Shown here: piece by piece, positions 51,974 to 59,492 of the stretch
How positions within the stretch are numbered: the first letter of the stretch is position 1
Layout of the letters: each line of letters begins with the position of its first letter
Assembly (NCBI RefSeq): GCF_009295635.1
Contig: NZ_WHIW01000001.1
Coordinates: forward strand, 285,335-349,334
Origin: Alkalilimnicola sp. S0819
Lineage (GTDB): Bacteria > Pseudomonadota > Gammaproteobacteria > Nitrococcales > WHIW01
Length of the DNA stretch: 64,000 bases
Direction of reading: 5' to 3'
The notes under the pieces: model-generated
What the model was told of the DNA's origin: nothing
What the model saw: only the letters and a program-made list of their open reading frames with translations
Databases searched by the model: none
Made by a program: the position numbers and the translations under genes

Positions 51974-53977
51974 ATGGAAAATATCTATCTCACTATCGTG
52001 CTCGCGCCGCTGCTGGGCGCCATCATCGCCGGGCTGTTCGGCGGGCGTATCGGTCGCGCCGGTGCCCACTGGGTAACCATTTTGGGCGTGGGTCTGGCCT
52101 GCGCGCTGTCCTTTTACGTGCTCTATCAGCACGTCTGGGGCGGGGCGGCGGTATACAACGGCAGCATCTACACTTGGATGGTGATGGAAGGGCTGCGGCT
52201 GGAGGTGGGCTTCCTGGTGGACCGGCTCACCGCCATGATGATGGTCGTGGTCACCTTCGTCAGCCTCATGGTGCATGTCTATACCATCGGCTACATGGCC
52301 CACGACGAAGAAAACTGGCCCGCCGGCAGCCGCGCCGGCACCAACAGCTACCAGCGCTTTTTCAGCTATATCGCGCTGTTCACCTTCTCCATGCTGATGC
52401 TGGTGATGGCGAACAACTTCATGCAGCTGTTCTTCGGCTGGGAAGCCGTGGGCCTGGTGTCGTACCTGTTGATCGGCTTCTGGTTGAACCGCGAATCCGC
52501 CGTGTTCGCCAACCTCAAGGCTTTCCTGGTCAACCGGATCGGTGACTTCGGTTTTCTGCTCGGCATCGCCGCAGTGCTGATGTACTACGGCAGCCTGGAT
52601 TACCAGCAGGTGTTCAGCGCCGCCCAGGCCAACCCGAACCTGACCATGGAGATCTGGGACGGTGCCGTGTGGCAGGTGGCCACCGTGGCCTGCATCCTGC
52701 TGTTCATCGGCGCGATGGGTAAATCCGCCCAGGCCCCGCTGCACGTCTGGCTGCCCGATTCCATGGAAGGCCCGACGCCGATCTCCGCGCTGATCCACGC
52801 CGCGACCATGGTCACTGCCGGCATCTTCATGGTGGCGCGCATGTCGCCGCTCTATGAACTGTCCGAGACCGCGCTGTCCTTCGTGCTGATCATCGGGGCG
52901 AGCACGGCCTTCTTCCTGGGCTTGATCGGCATCGTTCAGAACGACATCAAGAAGGTGGTGGCGTACTCCACGCTCTCGCAGCTGGGTTACATGGTCACCG
53001 CGCTGGGTGTCTCGGCCTACGCCGCCGGCGTCTTCCATCTGATGACACACGCCTTCTTCAAGGCGCTGTTGTTCCTGGGCGCGGGCTCGGTGATCATCGC
53101 CATGCACCACAAACAGGACATGCGGGAGATGGGCGGGCTGCGCAAATACATGCCCCTCACTCACCTCACGGTGCTGATCGGCACCCTGGCGCTGGTGGGC
53201 ACGCCCTTCTTCTCCGGCTTCTTCTCCAAGGACGCCATTATCGAGGCGGTGGGGCATTCCGAACGCTTCGGTGCCGACTACGCCTACTGGATGGTGTTGC
53301 TTGGCGTGTTCGTGACCTCCTTGTACAGCTTCCGGCTGTATTTCATGACCTTCTGGGGCAAGGAGCGCATGGATGAGCACACCCGCTCGCACCTGCAGGA
53401 ATCGCCCAAGGTGGTCACTGTTCCGCTGATTCTGCTGGCGATTCCCTCGGTTCTCGTGGGCTTCTTCGCCGCAGGCGCCATGCTGTTCGGGGATTTCTTC
53501 CAAGGTGTGATCTTCGTGCAAGGGGCCAACGACGTGCTCGCGGAGATCGGCAAGCATTGGCATGGCGCCGCCGCCTTCGCCGTGCACGGTTTCGTGACCC
53601 CGGCCTTCTGGCTGGCACTGGCCGGCGCGGTGGCCGCCTGGGTCGCATACCTGAAGCGCCCCGATCTGCCGCGGCAGATCCATCTGAAGCTGCGCCTGGT
53701 CTATAACGTGCTCGACGCCAAATACGGTTTCGACAAGCTCTACATCGGCGGTTTCGCCGGCGGCGGGCGGGCCATCGGCCGGTTTTTCTGGCGGGTTCTG
53801 GACCAGGGCCTGATCGACGGCCTGCTGGTCAACGGCAGCGCTCGTACCGTGGGACGGTTCGCGGCGGTGATCCGCCGACTGCAGACCGGTTATCTGTATC
53901 ACTACGCCTTCGCGATGATCATCGGCTTGCTGCTGTTGCTGACCGGCCTGATCGGCCGGCATCAGGGCTGGCTGTAG
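51974..53977 (+). CDS. nuoL: NADH-quinone oxidoreductase subunit L
   Basis: The distal antiporter-like proton-pumping subunit; 667 residues. Conserved elements: FFGWEAVGLVSYLLIGFW (Glu in TM5), GAMGKSAQAPLHVWLPDSME (Lys in TM7), THAFFKALLFLGAGSVI, and a long C-terminal lateral helix ending in one membrane segment (FAMIIGLLLLLTGLIG). It resembles Mrp antiporter subunits in the core. Confidence 0.97.
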   Translation: MENIYLTIVLAPLLGAIIAGLFGGRIGRAGAHWVTILGVGLACALSFYVLYQHVWGGAAVYNGSIYTWMVMEGLRLEVGFLVDRLTAMMMVVVTFVSLMVHVYTIGYMAHDEENWPAGSRAGTNSYQRFFSYIALFTFSMLMLVMANNFMQLFFGWEAVGLVSYLLIGFWLNRESAVFANLKAFLVNRIGDFGFLLGIAAVLMYYGSLDYQQVFSAAQANPNLTMEIWDGAVWQVATVACILLFIGAMGKSAQAPLHVWLPDSMEGPTPISALIHAATMVTAGIFMVARMSPLYELSETALSFVLIIGASTAFFLGLIGIVQNDIKKVVAYSTLSQLGYMVTALGVSAYAAGVFHLMTHAFFKALLFLGAGSVIIAMHHKQDMREMGGLRKYMPLTHLTVLIGTLALVGTPFFSGFFSKDAIIEAVGHSERFGADYAYWMVLLGVFVTSLYSFRLYFMTFWGKERMDEHTRSHLQESPKVVTVPLILLAIPSVLVGFFAAGAMLFGDFFQGVIFVQGANDVLAEIGKHWHGAAAFAVHGFVTPAFWLALAGAVAAWVAYLKRPDLPRQIHLKLRLVYNVLDAKYGFDKLYIGGFAGGGRAIGRFFWRVLDQGLIDGLLVNGSARTVGRFAAVIRRLQTGYLYHYAFAMIIGLLLLLTGLIGRHQGWL

Positions 53978-54034
53978 GCGTGCGCGCCTGCTTCGCGGGG
54001 ATCTCGGTTCGCTTTTTGGGGTAAGGACGTGGGG

Positions 54035-55549
54035 ATGTTTGAAGCTTGGCCCTTGCTGAGCCTGCTGGTGTGGATACCCATTGTGGGCGGGTTGATCCTG
54101 CTCGCCGTGGGCAACAAAGCACCGGGAGGGGTACGTTGGCTGGCACTGGCGGTGGCGCTGGTGACCTTCCTGCTGAGTCTACCGTTGTGGACCGGTTTCG
54201 CGCCGGGCACCGCGGAGATGCAGTTCGTGGAGCGCGCGTCGTGGATCGCGGCCTTCGACATCCACTACCACCTGGGGGTGGACGGCATCGCCATGCCGCT
54301 GATCATCCTCACCACCTTCTCCATGGTGCTGGTGGTGATCGCGGGCTGGACCGTGATCAAGGACAGGCAGTACCAGTACCTGGCCGCCTTCCTGATCATG
54401 GAAGGGATCATGGTCGGGGTGTTCGCCGCGCTGGACGCCATCCTGTTCTACGTGTTCTGGGAAGCCATGCTGGTGCCGATGTTCCTGATCATCGGTGTCT
54501 GGGGCGGGCCGAACCGGATTTACGCCACGCTGAAGTTCTTCCTCTATACCTTCCTCGGCTCGGTACTGATGCTGGTGGCGCTGGTCTATCTGCGCTACCA
54601 GGCGGACAGCTTCGGCATTCTGGATTTCCACGGCCTGGGGCTACCGCTGGATGCGCAGATCCTGGTGTTCCTGGCGTTCCTCGCCGCCTTCGCGGTGAAA
54701 GTACCCATGTGGCCGGTGCATACCTGGTTGCCGGATGCCCACGTGGAAGCGCCCACCGGCGGTTCCGTGATCCTGGCCGCGATCATGCTGAAGATCGGCG
54801 GCTACGGCTTCCTGCGCTTCTCGCTGCCCATCGCCCCCGAGGCGAGCATGGAACTGGACTGGTTGCTGATCCTGCTCTCGCTGGTGGCGGTGGTCTATGT
54901 GGGCCTGGTGGCCATGGTTCAGCACGATATGAAGAAGCTCATCGCCTATTCCTCGGTGGCGCACATGGGTTTCGTCACTCTGGGCTTCTTCCTGATCTTC
55001 CAGATCATTGCCAACAGCGGCTCCACCGAGGGTGCGCTGCTGGCACTGGAAGGCGGCGCGGTACAGATGATCTCTCACGGTTTCGTCTCGGCCGCCATGT
55101 TCCTGTGCGTGGGCGTGTTGTATGACCGCCTGCATTCCCGCGAGATCAGCGCCTACGGGGGCGTGGCACATCGCATGCCGATCTTCGCCGGCTTCTTCGT
55201 GCTCTTCGCGATGGCCAACTCCGGCCTGCCCGGCACATCGGGTTTCGTGGGCGAGTTCATGGTGGTGCTCGCCGCCTTCCAGGCCGATTTCTGGTACGCC
55301 TTCCTGGCGGGTACCGCCTTGTTGCTGGGGCCGGCCTACAGCTTGTGGATGATCAAGCGGGTGATGTACGGGCCGGTGGGCAACGAGGAAGTGGCGAAAC
55401 TGGAAGACGTCAACGGGCGCGAGTTCCTGGTGCTGGGCATTCTGGCCGTGGCCGTGCTGGCGCTGGGCCTGTGGCCCGCGCCGCTGGTCGAGGTGATGGA
55501 ACCGTCGCTTGCCAACCTGCTCGAGCAGGTCACCGCCGGGCGGCCCTGA
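54035..55549 (+). CDS. nuoM: NADH-quinone oxidoreductase subunit M
   Basis: The second antiporter-like subunit; 504 residues from ATG 54035, chosen because AAGGA lies 7 bases upstream, while an in-frame GTG at 54029 is too close to that site. Motifs: YVFWEAMLVPMFLIIGVWGG (TM5 Glu), FAVKVPMWPVHTWLPDAHVE (TM7 Lys) and SYSVAHMGF-like ITYS segment (IAYSSVAHMGFV). The C-terminus is EQVTAGRP. Confidence 0.96.
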   Translation: MFEAWPLLSLLVWIPIVGGLILLAVGNKAPGGVRWLALAVALVTFLLSLPLWTGFAPGTAEMQFVERASWIAAFDIHYHLGVDGIAMPLIILTTFSMVLVVIAGWTVIKDRQYQYLAAFLIMEGIMVGVFAALDAILFYVFWEAMLVPMFLIIGVWGGPNRIYATLKFFLYTFLGSVLMLVALVYLRYQADSFGILDFHGLGLPLDAQILVFLAFLAAFAVKVPMWPVHTWLPDAHVEAPTGGSVILAAIMLKIGGYGFLRFSLPIAPEASMELDWLLILLSLVAVVYVGLVAMVQHDMKKLIAYSSVAHMGFVTLGFFLIFQIIANSGSTEGALLALEGGAVQMISHGFVSAAMFLCVGVLYDRLHSREISAYGGVAHRMPIFAGFFVLFAMANSGLPGTSGFVGEFMVVLAAFQADFWYAFLAGTALLLGPAYSLWMIKRVMYGPVGNEEVAKLEDVNGREFLVLGILAVAVLALGLWPAPLVEVMEPSLANLLEQVTAGRP

Positions 55550-55579
55550 GGCCGCGGATATTCTGACTGAGGGGCTAGT

Positions 55580-57019
55580 ATGAACTTCGAGATGCCGGAT
55601 TTCGGACTCGCACTGCCGGAGATCTGGTTGCTGTGCGCGGCCTGCGTGATCCTGGTGGTGGATCTGTTCTCCGCCAGCCGCACCCGCGCGGCCACCTTTT
55701 ATCTCACCCAGCTGAGTCTGGCTGTAGCTGCGTGGCTGGCCTGGAACAGCCAGTGGCTGGCCGAACCGGGCATGAGCTTCAGTGGGCATTACATGGCCGA
55801 CAGGCTCGGGGTCATGCTTAAGCTGGGCATCTACGGGCTCTCGGCACTGGCGTTCGCCTACGCCCGCAACTACCTGCTGGTGCGTAACCTGCTCAAGGGC
55901 GAGTTTTTCCTGTTGGGCCTGTTCGGTGTGTTGGGCATGTCCATCATGGCCTCGGCCCACAGCCTGCTCACCCTCTACATGGGCCTGGAGCTGCTGGCGC
56001 TGTGCCAGTACGCCCTGGTGGTCATCGATCGGGAGTCCCGAGGCGCCTCGGAAGCGGCCATGAAGTATTTCGTGCTCGGCGCCTTGGCATCCGGGATGCT
56101 GCTCTACGGCATGTCCATGATCTACGGCGTCAGCGGCAGTCTGTATCTGGCGGACGTGGCGGCCGCGGCCGGCGGTGCCGATGAGAGTATGCTTTTCGCT
56201 TTCGGCCTGGTGTTCCTGGTAGTGGGAGTGGCCTTCAAGTTCGGTGCCGTGCCGTTTCATATGTGGGTGCCCGATGTTTACCAGGGCGCGCCTACGCCGG
56301 TCACCCTGTACCTGGGCACCGCGCCCAAGGTGGCGGCGGTGGCGTTGTTCCTGCGCTTGATTGGTGACGGGCTGGGCCCGCTGATGGAACAGTGGCAGAC
56401 CATGCTGATCATCCTCGCGGTGCTGTCGCTGGCGGTGGGTAATCTCTTCGCGCTGGTGCAGGACAACCTCAAGCGCATGTTGGCCTATTCCACGGTCTCC
56501 CATGTGGGCTTCGTGCTGCTGGGCCTGATCGCCGGCACCGAGGAAGGCTACGCCGCGGCACTTTTCTACGCGCTCACCTACGGCATCACCGCCGCCGGCG
56601 CCTTCGGCATGATTGTTCTGCTTTCACGCAGGGGGTTCGAAGCCGAGCTGATGAGCGACTTCAAGGGTCTGGCGCGGCGCAACGGCTACCTGGGCATCGT
56701 GCTGCTGTTGCTGATGTTCTCCATGACCGGTGTGCCCGGTACCGTGGGCTTCTACGCCAAGCTGCTGGTGGTGAAGTCCGTGGTGGACGTGAACATGATC
56801 TGGCTGGCGGTTTTCGCGGTTATTTTCGCGGTGGTAGGTGCTTTCTACTATCTGCGCTTGCTGAAGATGGCCTTCTTCGATGAGCCCGAAGACGAACAGG
56901 CCATCGAGGCCAGCGCCGGGCAGCAGATCGTGATGGCCGGCAACGGCTTCGCGGTGCTGGCCCTGGGCATCTTCCCCGGCGGCCTGATGGCCCTGTGCCT
57001 GGCGGCGCTGGGTCTGTAA
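55580..57019 (+). CDS. nuoN: NADH-quinone oxidoreductase subunit N
   Basis: The third antiporter-like subunit and last gene of the operon; 479 residues with about 14 membrane segments. Motifs: LYMGLELLALCQYALVVID (TM5 Glu), FKFGAVPFHMWVPDVYQGAP (TM7 Lys) and LAYSTVSHVGFVLLG. GAGGGG lies 6 bases before the ATG. An 80-base palindrome begins 17 bases after the stop. Confidence 0.97.
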   Translation: MNFEMPDFGLALPEIWLLCAACVILVVDLFSASRTRAATFYLTQLSLAVAAWLAWNSQWLAEPGMSFSGHYMADRLGVMLKLGIYGLSALAFAYARNYLLVRNLLKGEFFLLGLFGVLGMSIMASAHSLLTLYMGLELLALCQYALVVIDRESRGASEAAMKYFVLGALASGMLLYGMSMIYGVSGSLYLADVAAAAGGADESMLFAFGLVFLVVGVAFKFGAVPFHMWVPDVYQGAPTPVTLYLGTAPKVAAVALFLRLIGDGLGPLMEQWQTMLIILAVLSLAVGNLFALVQDNLKRMLAYSTVSHVGFVLLGLIAGTEEGYAAALFYALTYGITAAGAFGMIVLLSRRGFEAELMSDFKGLARRNGYLGIVLLLLMFSMTGVPGTVGFYAKLLVVKSVVDVNMIWLAVFAVIFAVVGAFYYLRLLKMAFFDEPEDEQAIEASAGQQIVMAGNGFAVLALGIFPGGLMALCLAALGL

Positions 57020-57035
57020 TTCGGCGGGTCTGGTT

Positions 57036-57117
57036 GCCGCAAAGGCGCGGAGTACGCAGCGGGGAAGAGAGGATTGCCTTTCTCTGCGACCCTCTGTGTA
57101 CTCCGCGCCTTTGCGGT
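57036..57117. repeat. Palindromic intergenic element after nuoN
   Basis: The two 19-base arms (57037-57055 and 57098-57116; core ccgcaaaggcgcggagtac) are perfectly complementary, with partial further pairing inwards (GAAGAGAGG opposite CCTTTCTCT). It resembles the dispersed CGCAAAGGCGC-type palindromes found between genes in many proteobacteria (from memory, not searched). It can serve as a transcription end or RNA-stabilising structure for the nuo message. Only one copy is in this window. Confidence 0.8.
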
Positions 57118-57187
57118 TAATCCCCCCGGAACCATTTGCCCCCACCAGAGTCAGACAGTACGCGGCTGGCGATTGTGGCGGATGGCC

Positions 57188-57216
57188 TTGCATAGCACGG
57201 GGGGCATCCGTACAAT
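57188..57216 (+). promoter_or_regulatory. Promoter of the initiator tRNA / rimP-nusA-infB operon
   Basis: TTGCAT (57188-57193), a 17-base spacer and TACAAT (57211-57216). The -10 box is 13 bases before the tRNA, so the transcript starts about 7 bases upstream of the mature 5' end, followed by a GCGCC discriminator-like sequence. Confidence 0.75.
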
Positions 57217-57229
57217 GCGCCACAGCAGT

Positions 57230-57306
57230 TGCGGGGTGGAGCAGTCTGGCAGCTCGTCGGGCTCATAACCCGAAGGTCGCAGGTTCAAATCCTGCCCCCG
57301 CTACCA
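57230..57306 (+). tRNA. Initiator tRNA-fMet (anticodon CAT)
   Basis: 77 bases including CCA. The anticodon stem has three G-C pairs (TCGGG CTCATAA CCCGA), the hallmark of initiators. The acceptor pair 1-72 is a T-T mismatch rather than the C-A of E. coli; pairs 2-71 to 7-66 are perfect. The D-arm is GAGCAGTCTGGCAGCTC and the T-arm GCAGGTTCAAATCCTGC. It matches E. coli metY in position, directly before rimP-nusA. Confidence 0.96.
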
Positions 57307-57316
57307 CACATCCCTG

Positions 57317-57341
57317 AAAAGGCCGCTAGCGGCCTTTTTTT
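57317..57341 (+). terminator. Intrinsic terminator 1 (after initiator tRNA)
   Basis: A palindromic stem AAGGCCG-CTAG-CGGCCTT preceded by A's and followed by a run of seven T's, starting 10 bases after the tRNA CCA. Confidence 0.92.
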
Positions 57342-57376
57342 GTAGCCGCAAGGCGCTACAGGGTTGAACGTATGGG

Positions 57377-57399
57377 ATGGGCCGCTTGGCCCATTTTTT
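57377..57399 (+). terminator. Intrinsic terminator 2 (rimP leader attenuator)
   Basis: A perfect 7-bp stem ATGGGCC/GGCCCAT with loop GCTT, followed by TTTTTT. It lies 22 bases before the rimP ATG, so every rimP-nusA-infB transcript from the tRNA promoter must pass two terminators. Confidence 0.9.
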
Positions 57400-57421
57400 G
57401 TTTCTGGAGACGGTACGGTCG

Positions 57422-57877
57422 ATGGCAGCCAGACAGGAAACGCTGACGGCGCTGATAGAGCCGGTGGTGGAGGGGCTGGGCTACGAGCTGGTGGGGCTGG
57501 AGTACCTGCCCAACCCGAAGAACGGCCTGTTGCGCCTCTATATCGATGCCCCGGAGGGCATCACCCTGGAGGATTGCACCAGGGTCAGCCACCAGGTGAG
57601 TGGCGTTCTGGATGTGGAAGACCCGATACCGGGTAACTACCACCTGGAAGTGTCTTCGCCGGGGCTGGATCGGCCGATCTTCAAGGCGGCGGATTACGAG
57701 CGTTTCGTTGGTGAGCAGGTGCGTATCCGCATCCAGGGCATCCTGGAGGGTCGGCGCAAGTTCGCCGGCGTGCTGCGAGGCCTGGAGGACGAGCACGTGC
57801 TGGTCGAGGAAGATGAAGGGCTGGTGCGAGTGCCTCTGGGGCGCATAGACAAGGCGAATTTGAAGTTGGAGGCCTGA
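57422..57877 (+). CDS. rimP: Ribosome maturation factor RimP
   Basis: A 151-residue factor needed for 30S subunit maturation (E. coli 150). It has an N-terminal alpha/beta domain (LIEPVVEGLGYELVGLEYLP) and a C-terminal SH3-like beta-barrel. Signatures: YIDAPEGITLEDCTRVSHQV and HLEVSSPGLDRPIFK. ATG 57422 fits the family; a longer in-frame start at 57377 would lie inside terminator 2 and is rejected. Confidence 0.96.
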   Translation: MAARQETLTALIEPVVEGLGYELVGLEYLPNPKNGLLRLYIDAPEGITLEDCTRVSHQVSGVLDVEDPIPGNYHLEVSSPGLDRPIFKAADYERFVGEQVRIRIQGILEGRRKFAGVLRGLEDEHVLVEEDEGLVRVPLGRIDKANLKLEA

Positions 57878-57916
57878 GGGTTAAGCGCCCCGGGGCTCAG
57901 GTGGAGTAACGCGAGC

Positions 57917-59413
57917 ATGAGCAAAGAGATACTGCTGGTTGTTGAGGCCATCTCCAACGAGAAGGGCGTGGACAAGGAAGTGATCTTCGAGGCGGTGGAG
58001 GCGGCCCTGGCGTCGGCGACGCGCAAGCGCCACGCCCAGGAGATCGACGCCCGGGTGACGGTGGACCGCAAGACCGGGGAGTCATCCACTTTCCGCCGTT
58101 GGCTGGTGGTGGAGGATCCGGCCGAGATCGAGGAGCCGGCCCGGGAGATCAGCCTGGAAGAGGCGCGCCAGCAGAATGCTGCGCTGCAGGCCGGCGACTA
58201 CCTGGAAGAGCCCATGGATTCCGTGGAGTTCGGCCGGATCGCCGCCCAGGCGGCCAAGCAAGTCATTGTGCAGAAGGTGCGCGAGGCGGAGCGGGCCAAG
58301 GTGGCCGATGCGTTTCGTGAGCGGGTCGGTGAGCTGGTCACGGGCATCGTCAAGCGCGTCGAGCGCGGCAATGTGACTCTGGATCTGGGTAACAACGCCG
58401 AGGCGTTCATCGGCCGTGAGGAAATGATTCCCCGCGAAGCGGTGCGTGCGGGTGACCGGCTGCGCGGCTATCTGCGCGAGGTCAACGAGGAGCCGCGCGG
58501 CCCGCAGCTGTTTGTCAGCCGCACCGCGCCGGAGTTCCTGGTGGAACTTTTCAAGCTGGAAGTGCCCGAAGTGGGGCAGGAGCTGATCGAAATTCTGGGT
58601 GCCGCCCGTGATCCCGGTCAGCGCGCCAAGATCGCCGTGCTCTCCCACGATCACCGCATTGACCCGGTGGGGGCCTGCGTGGGCATGCGTGGCTCCCGGG
58701 TGCAGGCCGTCTCCAATGAGTTGGCCGGCGAGCGTATCGATATCATTCTCTGGGACGATAACCCGGCTCAGTTCGTCATCAACGCCATGGCGCCCGCCGA
58801 GGTGGAATCCATAGTGGTGGATGAGGACCGGGGCAGCATGGATTTGGCCGTTGCCGAGGATGAGCTCTCCCAGGCGATCGGTCGGGGCGGACAAAATGTG
58901 CGCTTGGCCAGTCAGCTCACCGGCTGGGAGCTGAACGTGATGACCGCCGAGGAGGCGGAAGCCAAGCAGCGGGAAGAGGCGGGCCAGATTCAACAAATGT
59001 TCATCGACAAGCTGTCGGTGGACGAGGAAGTGGCCGGGATCCTGGTGCAGGAAGGCTTCTCCAGTATGGAGGAGATCGCCTATGTGCCGGAATCCGAACT
59101 GCTGGAGATCGAGGAGTTCGACGAGGACGTCGTGCAGGAACTGCGGGCGCGGGCGCGGGATGTGCTGGCGGCGGAGGCGGAAGCCAACGGCGAGAGGGCG
59201 GGCGGTGAGCCCGCCGAAGACCTTCTCAACATGGAAGGCATGGATGAGCCCACCGCGCGGGCGCTGGCTGCCCGGGGCGTACAGACCATGGAAGATCTGG
59301 CCGAACAGGCGGTGGACGAGCTCATGGACGTGGATGGTATGGATGAAGAACGGGCTGCGGCCTTGATCATGAAGGCGCGCGAACCCTGGTTCACGGACCA
59401 GGACAACGCCTGA
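57917..59413 (+). CDS. nusA: Transcription termination/antitermination protein NusA
   Basis: It binds RNA polymerase and modulates pausing, termination and antitermination. The product is 498 residues (E. coli 495). It has an N-terminal polymerase-binding domain (1-125), an S1 domain (about 135-200, [19 protein letters not shown]), KH1-KH2 (about 230-345, [17 protein letters not shown] and [12 protein letters not shown]) and two acidic repeats at the C-terminus (about 365-425, 440-495). It is likely to act on the leader terminators of its own operon, as in E. coli. Confidence 0.97.
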   Translation: MSKEILLVVEAISNEKGVDKEVIFEAVEAALASATRKRHAQEIDARVTVDRKTGESSTFRRWLVVEDPAEIEEPAREISLEEARQQNAALQAGDYLEEPMDSVEFGRIAAQAAKQVIVQKVREAERAKVADAFRERVGELVTGIVKRVERGNVTLDLGNNAEAFIGREEMIPREAVRAGDRLRGYLREVNEEPRGPQLFVSRTAPEFLVELFKLEVPEVGQELIEILGAARDPGQRAKIAVLSHDHRIDPVGACVGMRGSRVQAVSNELAGERIDIILWDDNPAQFVINAMAPAEVESIVVDEDRGSMDLAVAEDELSQAIGRGGQNVRLASQLTGWELNVMTAEEAEAKQREEAGQIQQMFIDKLSVDEEVAGILVQEGFSSMEEIAYVPESELLEIEEFDEDVVQELRARARDVLAAEAEANGERAGGEPAEDLLNMEGMDEPTARALAARGVQTMEDLAEQAVDELMDVDGMDEERAAALIMKAREPWFTDQDNA

Positions 59414-59492
59414 CGCCGCAGACGACGGCGCGTCGGCAACAGGGCCGGCGCATGTAACGAGTCTGCAGGGCTGGCCCGGGGAGTAGGTAAAT

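Noticed and set aside
51929-53962. A 677-codon reverse-strand open frame opposite nuoL (and similar ones opposite secD and nuoG)
   Set aside because: It is shadow-type composition (His/Gln-rich) against a conserved membrane subunit.
57377-57421. A 15-residue N-terminal extension of RimP
   Set aside because: The start codon would lie in the stem of a strong terminator, and the extension is not family-like.
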